Of a stretch of DNA of 64,000 nt, positions 34,901-42,855 are shown piece after piece (position 1 is the stretch's first letter; the number at the start of each line of letters is the position of its first letter). The translations under genes were made by a program, and so were the position numbers. This DNA comes from Clostridia bacterium. GTDB lineage: Bacteria > Bacillota > Clostridia > Christensenellales > Aristaeellaceae. The notes under the pieces are model-generated. The model made no database searches. It had not been told where the DNA came from and saw only the letters and a program-made list of their open reading frames with translations. The stretch is from positions 62,001-126,000 of the forward strand of contig JAFXVR010000038.1 of NCBI GenBank assembly GCA_017534885.1. Reading direction: 5' to 3'.

Positions 34901-36133
34901 GTGGCCATCTTCGGCATGACGCCCTTCGGCTGGCGCTTTGCCGGGGCGCTGATGGGCATCCTGATGCTGCCGGCCATGTACGCCCTGGGCAAGCAGCTGA
35001 CCAAGCGCACGGACATGGCCTTTGCCGCCATGGCCATGATGGCGCTGGACTGCATGCACTTCACCCAGACGCGCATCGCCACCATCGACTCCTTCCCGGT
35101 GCTGTTCATCATCTGCAGCTACCTGTTCATGCTGCGCTTCATGCAGCGGGACATTTCCGCCGCCCCCCTGAAGACCCTCCTGCCCGATCTGGCCTTCAGC
35201 GGCTTCTTCATGGGCTGCGCGGTGGCCAGCAAATGGATCGGAGTGTACGCGGGTCTGGGGCTGGCTGTGCTCTTCTTCTGGGCCTGCGCCCGCCACCTGA
35301 ACCTCTCCCTCGAGGCGGAACGTCTGCTCAGGCAGGACGCCGAAACTCCCGGGCTCACCCCGGAGGAAAAGGCGCTCCTGGAGACGCGCAGCCGCTGCGG
35401 CCTGAAGCGCATTGTGCACCTCTGCCTGTGGTGCCTGCTCTTCTTCGTGACGGTGCCGCTGGCCATCTATCTCCTGTCCTACGTCCCCTATTACCGTTAC
35501 GCGAATATCACTTCTCTCGGCGAATTTCTGCGCAAGGTCTGGGAATCCCAGAATTACATGCTGAACTATCACAGCACGCCTCGCCTCGGCATGGATCACC
35601 CCTTCTATTCCCCCTGGTATGAGTGGCCGCTGATCGAGCGCCCCATGTATTACGCCATGGCCGCCTTCGTGCCCGCCGGCTACTCCCAGGCCATCTTCTG
35701 CTTCGGCAATCCCGCCGTGTGGCTCACCGGTCTGGCGGGTCTGGCCTGCACCGTGCTGGTCTGGGCGCTGCGCAGGCGCTATGTGCTCAGCGGCAGCGAC
35801 TGCACGGTGCACCTGTACAGCCGCAGCGCGTCGATTGCCCCAGCCTTCGTGATCATCGGACTGCTGGCCCAGTTCCTGCCCTGGGTGCTGGTGCCCAGAG
35901 GCACCTATATCTATCACTACTTTGCCAGCATCCCCTTCCTGATTCTCTCCATCACGCTGACCTTCTACTGGATCAGCCTCCGCTGGCCCGGCGCCGGGCG
36001 GCTCGCGCTGATTGTCTACCTGATCCTCTGCCTGGGCTGCTTCATCCTCTTCTACCCCTATGCCAGCGGTGTGCTGACACCGGTGGACTGGCTGGACTTT
36101 GTCAAGCAGTTCCTGCACGTATACCACGCTTAG
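31913..36133 (+). CDS. Giant membrane glycosyltransferase: CBM, GT-C, discoidin-like and PMT modules
   Basis: ATG 31913 follows GGGAAGGAACACT and exposes a signal peptide (LTRTCIVLLLLLSLLALPC); upstream frame is shadow. The 1406-residue protein has, in order: an exported CBM4/9-like module (about 28-185; NLLQNPGFEELD), a membrane segment near 225, a first multi-helix GT-C module with YDVDINCFLAWG near 286 to about 720, a discoidin/F5-8C-like module (about 792-906; IVLDLGEYYYNFS, DFTVQVSDDGKNWSEEYW, GRYVKLRA), then a second GT-C module of the protein O-mannosyltransferase family (GT39; YFDEIYHARTAYEHY near 960, TTHPPLGK) to the end. Both transferase modules should use polyprenyl-phosphate sugars and act outside the membrane. 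The acceptor is unknown. Confidence 0.85.
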   Translation: MRLTRTCIVLLLLLSLLALPCAAWGEDGQNLLQNPGFEELDSRGLPRGWSTDEWNHSEGYTVYSVSDSVSHSGSRSACVQNFGENDARFIQTVQVEPEELYRLSGWVWAEGVPDFGWGANISVLGVYSSTEGCFETEGQWEYVEIYGETGPDQTQVTVSARLGGYSGESIGKACFDDLCLTKVREVPGTAVAARWFRTSSNVAVADDTEDDAADEGAAEPFWPWLLVLSALYLLAGMLMAAHLRLDRREDLAEKASPSRRMPAFAVLGIILSVLLRLVIALLVTGYDVDINCFLAWGNTMRTAGPTGFYAATSFCDYPPAYVWVMGLNNVVNQACSGLMGSIWSTRLSALVMKLIPTLCDAAMAWLLYRFARERKMNRDQAGLLSLLCAFNPVFVLNTAAWGQIDSVLALLLMLVADLAIHRKWKALMPVYVLSVLVKPQALMLGPLGLIALIAEWIGKGRTDEERRAARRDMLIGLGLSAAVAVLVILPFGIHQPFGWLISLYGNTLSSYAYATVNTANLYYLFGLNWQAITGASTIGVGVVLSLISLCWGLWCWRKLKAIQAPLPWLETVLMTLLATAFVLIPVFGGTWALLGYLAMGLAFTVVLPLYIRSGKLEHLPLLGGLLFLLLYVLGIKMHERYYYPAIILLLMAFAQRRDRKTLFLLLLTSCTVFINEGIVLDNSVRLGASMGHLNNDTAGLARCLSLLNLLCVPLALYTCADICLTPSEGELDLTLMPLMPIQTMTRKALSPAESHDSHRLNWKRIDTLLVTAVTLLYSALTLCNLGSTKAPQTFWTSSAIDEEIVLDLGEYYYNFSMAYYCGVSYKDFTVQVSDDGKNWSEEYWAEMNQGSCYHWKYLGSSTVSASGRSYPSVSRYSQTQRLSGRYVKLRANQINLCLGAVIFRESSVDENGAAVSGEEIPVTFLSQSGGNPESPLYCSGALAVDEPGVLEGEPGWFNSTYFDEIYHARTAYEHYKGTSPYETTHPPLGKVIMSWCVAIFGMTPFGWRFAGALMGILMLPAMYALGKQLTKRTDMAFAAMAMMALDCMHFTQTRIATIDSFPVLFIICSYLFMLRFMQRDISAAPLKTLLPDLAFSGFFMGCAVASKWIGVYAGLGLAVLFFWACARHLNLSLEAERLLRQDAETPGLTPEEKALLETRSRCGLKRIVHLCLWCLLFFVTVPLAIYLLSYVPYYRYANITSLGEFLRKVWESQNYMLNYHSTPRLGMDHPFYSPWYEWPLIERPMYYAMAAFVPAGYSQAIFCFGNPAVWLTGLAGLACTVLVWALRRRYVLSGSDCTVHLYSRSASIAPAFVIIGLLAQFLPWVLVPRGTYIYHYFASIPFLILSITLTFYWISLRWPGAGRLALIVYLILCLGCFILFYPYASGVLTPVDWLDFVKQFLHVYHA

Positions 36134-36158
36134 TCATTCCAGCGATTCTCATACCTGA

Positions 36159-36185
36159 TTAGCACTCGATGCCGTCGAGTGCTAA
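36159..36185 (+). promoter_or_regulatory. CIRCE operator (HrcA site) upstream of htpG
   Basis: TTAGCACTC, nine bases, GAGTGCTAA: a perfect CIRCE inverted repeat ending 7 bases before the -35 box of htpG. HrcA, the CIRCE repressor, is not in the window. Confidence 0.95.
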
Positions 36186-36192
36186 TTTGCTC

Positions 36193-36221
36193 TTGCATTC
36201 ATTCCGGGATGGTGCTACAAT
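36193..36221 (+). promoter_or_regulatory. Sigma-A promoter of htpG
   Basis: TTGCAT (36193-36198), 17 bases, TACAAT (36216-36221), directly after the CIRCE element. Confidence 0.75.
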
Positions 36222-36267
36222 ACCCTTGCCGGCAAAACGCCGGTGATGTGACATTGGAGGCATTATC

Positions 36268-38154
36268 ATGGCAATTGTTAAAGAAAACGGCAGTGTATCC
36301 ATTGACGCGGTCAACATGATGCCGGTCATCAAGCGCTGGCTCTATTCAGACAAGGATATCTTCCTGCGGGAGGTCGTCAGCAACGGCTGCGACGCCATCA
36401 CCAAGTTCCGCATGCTGCACCCGGCCGCCGGGGATATGTCCGTGCTGATCACCGTGGACAAGGAGCAGAAAACCCTGCGCATCGAGGACACTGGCATCGG
36501 CATGACGGCGGATGAGGTCAAGCGCTACATCAACCAGGTGGCCTTCTCCTCCGCGGCTGAGTTCATGAAGAAGTTTGAGGGTCAGGAGAAGCAGGAAGGC
36601 CAGAGCGACATCATCGGCCACTTCGGCCTGGGCTTCTACTCCGTGTTCATGGTGTCCGACAAGGTGGAAATCGAAACCCTGAGCGCTGAAGACGGGGCCG
36701 AGCCCGTACACTGGGAATCGGCTGACGGCATGAGCTTTGAGCTCTCCGCCGGCACACGCACCGCGCACGGCACCGAGATCATCCTGCACATCAGCGATGA
36801 GGAGAGCGAGTTCCTCGAAATGTCCCGGGTGCGGGAGGTGCTGGGCCGCTACTGCGCTTACATGGCCTACCCGGTGCTGCTCTTCGACGCCAACGCCAAG
36901 CCCGTTGAGCGCGAGGAGCCGGTGGAGGGCGAAACCAACGAGGACGGCAGCCCGGTCATGCGCAAGGTGACCGAGGAACCCCGGCCCGAGCAGATCAACG
37001 ACACCAATCCCCTCTGGCTGCGCAAGCCTTCCGACTGCACGGACGACGAGTACAAGGCCTTCTACCACAAGGTCTTCACGGATTACGACGATCCCCTGTT
37101 CTGGATTCACCTGAACGTGGACTACCCCTTCAACCTGAAGGGCATCCTGTACTTCCCCAAACTGAAGGAGGACTTCGGCGTCCGGGAAGGGCAGATCAAG
37201 CTCTTCTCCGGCCAGGTCTTCGTGGCGGACAATATCAAGGAGATCATCCCCCAGTTCCTGATGCTCCTCAGGGGCGTCATCGACTGCCCGGACATCCCCC
37301 TGAACGTCAGCCGCTCCTATCTGCAGAACGACGGTTATGTCAAGAAGATCAGCGGACACATCACCAAAAAGGTGGCGGACAAGCTGACCAGCCTCTTCTC
37401 CACCGACCGCAAGGCCTACGAGAGCTACTGGGATGACATCGCGCCCTTTGTGAAGTACGGCTGCATCACTGACGAGAAGTTCTACCAGCAGGTAAAGGAC
37501 GCGCTGCTCTTCCGCCTGACGGACGGCACCTATAAAACCCTGCAGGAATACAAGGACGCCAACGCCGAGAAGACCGAGAACAAGGTCTATTACACCGCCG
37601 CCCCCAAGCGCCAGGCCGCGGCCGTCAGCCTGTACACCAAGCGCGGCATCGATGTGGCGGTGCTGGACTTCCCGGAGATCGACGCCAGCTTCCTGAATTT
37701 CATGGAGTACGGTCCCGGCAAGGCGGAGCTGAGCTTCGCCCGGGTGGACGCGGACGTCAGCAGCCTGACCGAGGAGAGCGAAGACGGCAAGGAGCTGGAC
37801 GCCGACAAGCTGCAGGAGCTCTTCCGCAAAGCCCTGAAGCAGGAGAACCTGAACGTCAGCCTGGCGCCCATGGCCGATGAAAGCCTGATTGCCGTGGTGA
37901 CCGAGGATGAGCAGATGCGCCGCTTCCGGGAGATGTACCGCATGAAGGACATGCCCGAGCGTTACGATCTGGTGCTCAACCGCCGCAGCCCCACCGTCCA
38001 GGCCCTTTCTGCGCGCGACCCCGAGGACGACCTGACCCTTCTCCTCTGCGAGCAGATTTACGACCTGGCTCGCATGGCCGCCCGTCCCCTGGAAGCCGAC
38101 CAGGTCACCGCCTTCCTCACCCGCTCTCAGGAGCTGCTGGGGAAGCTGGTCTGA
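36268..38154 (+). CDS. htpG: Chaperone HtpG (bacterial Hsp90)
   Basis: A 628-residue ATP-dependent chaperone. The N-terminal GHKL ATPase domain shows REVVSNGCDAITK, EDTGIGM and GHFGLGFYSVFMV; the middle domain has the client-binding LNVSRSYLQND segment; the C-terminal dimerisation domain ends normally. The insertion around residues 205-245, rich in Glu and Arg, resembles the linker between N and middle domains. ATG 36268 follows TTGGAGGCATTATC. A perfect CIRCE site and a good promoter precede it, so it should be induced on heat or protein stress through HrcA, together with groESL. A terminator follows at 38201. Confidence 0.96.
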   Translation: MAIVKENGSVSIDAVNMMPVIKRWLYSDKDIFLREVVSNGCDAITKFRMLHPAAGDMSVLITVDKEQKTLRIEDTGIGMTADEVKRYINQVAFSSAAEFMKKFEGQEKQEGQSDIIGHFGLGFYSVFMVSDKVEIETLSAEDGAEPVHWESADGMSFELSAGTRTAHGTEIILHISDEESEFLEMSRVREVLGRYCAYMAYPVLLFDANAKPVEREEPVEGETNEDGSPVMRKVTEEPRPEQINDTNPLWLRKPSDCTDDEYKAFYHKVFTDYDDPLFWIHLNVDYPFNLKGILYFPKLKEDFGVREGQIKLFSGQVFVADNIKEIIPQFLMLLRGVIDCPDIPLNVSRSYLQNDGYVKKISGHITKKVADKLTSLFSTDRKAYESYWDDIAPFVKYGCITDEKFYQQVKDALLFRLTDGTYKTLQEYKDANAEKTENKVYYTAAPKRQAAAVSLYTKRGIDVAVLDFPEIDASFLNFMEYGPGKAELSFARVDADVSSLTEESEDGKELDADKLQELFRKALKQENLNVSLAPMADESLIAVVTEDEQMRRFREMYRMKDMPERYDLVLNRRSPTVQALSARDPEDDLTLLLCEQIYDLARMAARPLEADQVTAFLTRSQELLGKLV

Positions 38155-38200
38155 GAGGGCATCCGATGACACGGACACGCAATTGAGACGCATACGCAGG

Positions 38201-38239
38201 CAGGACAGACGTGCTTTATGGCGTGCCTGTCCTGTTTTT
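38201..38239 (+). terminator. Terminator of htpG
   Basis: CAGGACAG (38201-38208) pairs with CTGTCCTG (38227-38234), followed by TTTTT. Confidence 0.8.
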
Positions 38240-38301
38240 ATGGAAGAATCGCGTGCGCTTCAAAGATTGTAAGACAAGTTTGGAAAAATGTGTTGATAAG
38301 C

Positions 38302-38330
38302 TTGTAATTCTGATTCTGTTGTATTATAAT
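38302..38330 (+). promoter_or_regulatory. Sigma-A promoter of the MarR-family gene
   Basis: TTGTAA (38302-38307), 17 bases, TATAAT (38325-38330), 39 bases before the ATG. Confidence 0.7.
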
Positions 38331-38368
38331 GTATATGGTCTAATGCATCCGGGAAGGAGGTTGCCAAC

Positions 38369-38839
38369 ATGCCGAAGCGCTGGAAGGACGAACAAGAGCT
38401 GCTCGACAGCCTCTCAGAGGCCCTTGTCAAAGCCATGTCTATGTTTCCAAAGCGGATCGTTAAGGTGGATGAGCTGGTGCATGAATACCACATGCCCCTC
38501 TCGCACATCCAGATCCTGGCGCTGGTAGAGGATCGGAGCCGTTCCATCGGCCAGCTCTCTACCCTGCTTGGCATTGCCAAACCGAACATCACCCCGCTGG
38601 TGGATACGCTGAACAGCCGCGGCCTGGTGGAGCGCATCCGCAGTGAACAGGATCGCAGGATTGTTCTGGTGCATATTCTTCCGGCCGGTGAGGCTTGCCT
38701 GCGGGATATTCGCGCGTCCGTAAGCCAGCAGCTGACCGCCTGGCCCGAGAGCCTGAGCCGCGGCGATATCCGGGAGCTGCTGAATGCCCTGAACACCATC
38801 ACCCAAACCATCGGCAAGATGGAACAAAGCGGCCGCTGA
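38369..38839 (+). CDS. MarR-family transcriptional regulator
   Basis: A 156-residue winged-helix regulator. The DNA-binding core is SIGQLSTLLGIAKPNITPLV (recognition helix) followed by GLVERIRSEQDRRIVLVHI (the wing with the conserved Asp-Arg-Arg). Such proteins usually repress efflux, stress or catabolic genes and release on binding small ligands. It has its own promoter and terminator, so it is monocistronic; no divergent target is adjacent, and it may control itself or a distant gene. ATG 38369 follows AAGGAGGTTGCCAAC. Confidence 0.93.
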   Translation: MPKRWKDEQELLDSLSEALVKAMSMFPKRIVKVDELVHEYHMPLSHIQILALVEDRSRSIGQLSTLLGIAKPNITPLVDTLNSRGLVERIRSEQDRRIVLVHILPAGEACLRDIRASVSQQLTAWPESLSRGDIRELLNALNTITQTIGKMEQSGR

Positions 38840-38857
38840 GACAAGCGGCAGGCCATG

Positions 38858-38881
38858 GCAGGCGGAAACGTCTGCTTTTTT
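38858..38881 (+). terminator. Terminator of the MarR-family gene
   Basis: GCAGGCG (38858-38864), GAAA loop, CGTCTGC (38869-38875), then TTTTTT. The T run adjoins the -35 box of the next promoter. Confidence 0.8.
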
Positions 38882-38882
38882 C

Positions 38883-38911
38883 TTGCAAAGCGCACCCTTT
38901 TCCTGTATGAT
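38883..38911 (+). promoter_or_regulatory. Sigma-A promoter of the HAD phosphatase gene
   Basis: TTGCAA (38883-38888), 17 bases, TATGAT (38906-38911), 20 bases before the ATG. Confidence 0.65.
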
Positions 38912-38931
38912 AGCCGGTGGAGGGATGACTA

Positions 38932-39585
38932 ATGCGCTATCGCTGCCTGATCCTTGACCATGACGACACAGTGGCCAATTCCACCGCCGCCATTCATTAT
39001 CCAGCCTTTCTGGCCGCTTTGGACGAGCTCCGGCCCCAGGCGGAAAGGCCCACGCTGGAAGGCTATTTCCGGCTGAATTTCGATCCCGGCTTCATGCCCT
39101 ATATCAGCGAGGTGCTCCACTTCACCGAGGCGGAGGAGCGCAGGGAGTACGATATCTGGCAGACCTTCGTCAAGGCGCGGGTGCCTGAGATATACCTCGG
39201 CATGGCTCATCTGATCCGCCGCCACAAGGCTGCGGGAGGCCTGATCTGTGTGATCTCCCACTCCGTGGACGTGAACATCCGCCGGGATTATCTGGCCAAC
39301 GGCCTGCCCGAGCCCGATCTGGTCTTCGGCTGGGAGCGGCCCCGGGAGCAGCGCAAGCCCTCCCCCTGGGGTGTGGAGGAAACCCTGCGCCGCTTTTCGC
39401 TCGATCCGGGTGAAATCCTTGTGGTGGACGACCTCCGCCCCGGCCGGGAGATGGCCTTTGCCGCCGGCGTGGCCTTCGCTGCCGCACTCTGGGCGCATCA
39501 GATCCCGGAGATTCATGAGGAGATGCGCCAGTACCTGCACTTCACCGAGCCGGAAGCCCTTGAGGCCTATCTCTTCAATGAATGA
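38932..39585 (+). CDS. HAD-superfamily hydrolase
   Basis: A 217-residue haloacid dehalogenase-type phosphatase. Motif I is LILDHDDTV (DxDxT, residues 8-12 approx.), motif II is CVISHS near residue 104, the Lys of motif III lies in EQRKPSPWG, and motif IV is LVVDDLRPG. The cap between motifs I and II is alpha-helical, which fits phosphoglycolate- or sugar-phosphate-type enzymes. The substrate is unknown. It converges on bioY with a 14-base gap and no clear shared terminator. Confidence 0.88.
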   Translation: MRYRCLILDHDDTVANSTAAIHYPAFLAALDELRPQAERPTLEGYFRLNFDPGFMPYISEVLHFTEAEERREYDIWQTFVKARVPEIYLGMAHLIRRHKAAGGLICVISHSVDVNIRRDYLANGLPEPDLVFGWERPREQRKPSPWGVEETLRRFSLDPGEILVVDDLRPGREMAFAAGVAFAAALWAHQIPEIHEEMRQYLHFTEPEALEAYLFNE

Positions 39586-39599
39586 GCCCGGCGTCAGCC

Positions 39600-40148
39600 T
39601 CACCGGAGGCCCTTGAGCCTCTCCCCCACCAGCCTGACCAGCAGGATGGCCAGCGCGATTTTCAGCGCGTCAAAGGGCAGGAAGGGGAAGACACAGACCG
39701 AAAGGCTCGGTAGCAGCGCCATCTGTTTGGTCGCCATGAACCAGGCCGTGCCAAAGGCATAGCAGCTCAAAACACCCGCCGCCATGGCCAGCGCCTGATG
39801 CCACCAGGGCTTCTCCTGCCGCAGGAGGAAGGCCGTCAGCCAGGCGCAGGGCAGGTAGCCGATGAGGTAGCCCCCGGTCACCCCGAAGAGCTTGCCGGGA
39901 CCCGCCCCCAGTCCGCTGAACACCGGCACGCCCGCCAGCCCCATCAGCAGGTAAGCGCCCATCGACAGGGCAGCGTACCGCGGGGGCAGCAGCGCGCCGC
40001 AGAGCAGCACCGGCAACAGGGACAGGGAGACCGGCACCGCCCCGATGGGGATGGTCACCTGCGCGCAGACCGCGGTCAATGCCGCAAACATAGCGCTGAG
40101 CACCAGCAGCCGGGTTCTGCTTTCCGCTTTTTTGGAAGGGTTTCGCAT
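39600..40148 (-). CDS. bioY: Biotin ECF transporter S component BioY
   Basis: A 182-residue membrane protein, the biotin-binding subunit of an energy-coupling factor transporter. The BioY hallmark GVPVFSGLGAGPGKLFG followed by TGGYLIGY is clear, with six expected helices. The energising EcfA/A'/T module is not in the window and is probably shared with other vitamins. A consensus promoter (40197-40225) overlaps a BirA-type operator (40164-40197), so transcription should be shut off by BirA when biotin is plentiful. Confidence 0.93.
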   Translation of the reverse strand: MRNPSKKAESRTRLLVLSAMFAALTAVCAQVTIPIGAVPVSLSLLPVLLCGALLPPRYAALSMGAYLLMGLAGVPVFSGLGAGPGKLFGVTGGYLIGYLPCAWLTAFLLRQEKPWWHQALAMAAGVLSCYAFGTAWFMATKQMALLPSLSVCVFPFLPFDALKIALAILLVRLVGERLKGLR

Positions 40149-40163
40149 GCTGAATCCGTCCTT

Positions 40164-40197
40164 TGCGTCAACCTGATTTACTCTTAACGTTTACGCA
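40164..40197 (-). promoter_or_regulatory. BirA-type biotin operator upstream of bioY
   Basis: Read on the minus strand, TGCGTAAAC, 16 bases, GTTGACGCA: nine-base arms matching at eight positions, the same layout as the BirA operator family (TTGTAAACC-N14-16-GGTTTACAA). It covers the predicted transcription start of bioY. Confidence 0.7.
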
Positions 40198-40225
40198 TTA
40201 TACGCTGCCGCCCCTCGCCTGTCAA
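40197..40225 (-). promoter_or_regulatory. Perfect consensus sigma-A promoter of bioY
   Basis: On the minus strand TTGACA (40225-40220), 17 bases, TATAAT (40202-40197). The BirA-type operator begins at the -10 box. Confidence 0.8.
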
Positions 40226-40258
40226 GCGGCCGCTGACAGTTTGACTGGAGGAATCGCC

Positions 40259-41698
40259 TTGTCCACCCGCAAAAACACCTTGTACAATGTGGGCTACCGG
40301 GTCTTTTCCGTGCTCCTGCCCCTGGTGACCGCCCCATACCTGAGCCGCACCGTGGGGCAGGAGGGCGTGGGGCTCTACGCCTATGCCTGGAATATCAACT
40401 ACATCTTCTGGCTGATCGGTCTGCTGGGGCTGGAAAACTACGGCACCCGGGCCATCGCCCAGGCCAGGGACGACCGGGAGAAGCTGAACCGGGTCTTCAG
40501 CGAAATCTGGGTGATGCAGCTGATGGTGGCCGGACTGACCCTCCTCCTCTACTTCGGTTATGTCGCCTTTGTCGCCGGTGAGGAGCGGGACATCGCCCTG
40601 AGCCTCACCCTCATCGTCGTCAGCTGCCTGGTCAACCCGGACTGGGTGCTGATGGGACTGGGCCAGTTCAAGCCCATCGCGCTCCGGAATACGGCGGTCA
40701 AGCTGCTGGCGGCAGCCTGTGTTTTCCTCTTTGTCCGCAGGAAAGAAGATCTTTGGATTTATGGCCTGAGCTGGGCGGCGGCCACCCTTCTGGGCTGCCT
40801 GAGCTGCGCTTTCAGCCTGCGGAAGCAGATCCGCTTTGTCCGGGTATCGCCCCGCGCTGCCCTCGCCCACCTGAAGCCCTGCTCGGTGCTGGCCCTCTCG
40901 GTCATCGCGGTGAGCGTTTACCGCATCATGGATCGGGTGATGGTCGGCGCGATCGCCGGCATGGCGCAGAACGGCCTGTATGAGAACGCGGAGAAAATCG
41001 TCTACTGCCTGTCCGGCTTCATCAGCGCCGTGGGCACGGTGATGCTGCCCAAGGTGACCAGCCTCTATCAGCGCGGGCTCAAGGCCGAGGCGCTGGAGCA
41101 TATGGAGAAGTCCATGGAGCTGGTGATGTGCATGGTCTGCGCCATGGCCTTCGGGGTCACCGCCGTCGCGTGGCGGCTCTGTCCCCTGTTTTACGGCGAG
41201 GATTTCCTCCTGTCCGCTCCCCTGCTGATTCCCCTGAGCTTTACCCTCATCATGATCGGCTTCGCCAATGTCGTTCGAACCCAGTATATCCTGCCCCGGG
41301 AGAAGGACAGGATCGTGGTGCGCTCCGTGCTCACCGGCGCGGCGGTGAATGTGTTGGTCAATGCCCTGCTCATCCCCCGGATGCAGGCCATGGGCGCGGT
41401 GGCAGGCACCCTCTGCGCGGAGCTGGCTGTGCCCCTGGTGCAGTATCTCCATCTGCGCCGTGAACTCTCCTACAGGCCCTTCCTCCGCTCTCTGCTCCGC
41501 TACAGTCTGCTGGGCGCGCTGATGCTCGGCGCGGTCGCCCTGCTGGACCGCCTCCTCCCCGGCATCACCTGGATGAGGCTCGGGCTGCAGGTCTTTGCCG
41601 GCGCGGCGGTCTACGGCCTGGGCTGCCTGGCGCTCTGGCATTTCACGGGCAGCAAATGGGTCTTCTCCCTGATCCGCAGGAACACCCCGCGCAGATAA
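40259..41698 (+). CDS. Polysaccharide/oligosaccharide flippase (Wzx-like, MVF/MOP superfamily)
   Basis: The likely start is TTG 40259, after ACTGGAGGAATCGCC; there is no ATG nearby, and the longer frame begins in the bioY promoter. The 479-residue protein has about 12-14 membrane segments. NTLYNVGYRVFSVLLPLVTAP, GLLGLENYGTRAIA and YRIMDRVMVGAIAGMAQNGLY are typical of Wzx-type flippases that move lipid-linked oligosaccharides across the membrane. It is not in a glycan gene cluster, but may serve the LCP and GT-C proteins in this window. Its start lies 33 bases beyond the bioY -35 box, so the two genes are divergent. Confidence 0.85.
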   Translation: MSTRKNTLYNVGYRVFSVLLPLVTAPYLSRTVGQEGVGLYAYAWNINYIFWLIGLLGLENYGTRAIAQARDDREKLNRVFSEIWVMQLMVAGLTLLLYFGYVAFVAGEERDIALSLTLIVVSCLVNPDWVLMGLGQFKPIALRNTAVKLLAAACVFLFVRRKEDLWIYGLSWAAATLLGCLSCAFSLRKQIRFVRVSPRAALAHLKPCSVLALSVIAVSVYRIMDRVMVGAIAGMAQNGLYENAEKIVYCLSGFISAVGTVMLPKVTSLYQRGLKAEALEHMEKSMELVMCMVCAMAFGVTAVAWRLCPLFYGEDFLLSAPLLIPLSFTLIMIGFANVVRTQYILPREKDRIVVRSVLTGAAVNVLVNALLIPRMQAMGAVAGTLCAELAVPLVQYLHLRRELSYRPFLRSLLRYSLLGALMLGAVALLDRLLPGITWMRLGLQVFAGAAVYGLGCLALWHFTGSKWVFSLIRRNTPRR

Positions 41699-41716
41699 GC
41701 CAAAGCCAATAAAGAC

Positions 41717-41744
41717 TTGTCAAATCCGCAAAGCGTGGTATAAT
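41717..41744 (+). promoter_or_regulatory. Sigma-A promoter of the two-gene ABC importer operon
   Basis: TTGTCA (41717-41722), 16 bases, TATAAT (41739-41744), about 70 bases before the ATPase gene. Confidence 0.7.
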
Positions 41745-41813
41745 AGGTGCAGTTGAACGGCCATGCGCCGTGTTTTGCGTGAAGAAAAAAACAGGAAGGA
41801 AGTGCTTCGGCTT

Positions 41814-42845
<1,032 letters not shown>

Positions 42846-42855
42846 GGAGGGGCTT

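Noticed and set aside
34091..36127. A 678-codon minus-strand open frame
   Set aside because: Antisense to the PMT module of the giant glycosyltransferase; no family features.
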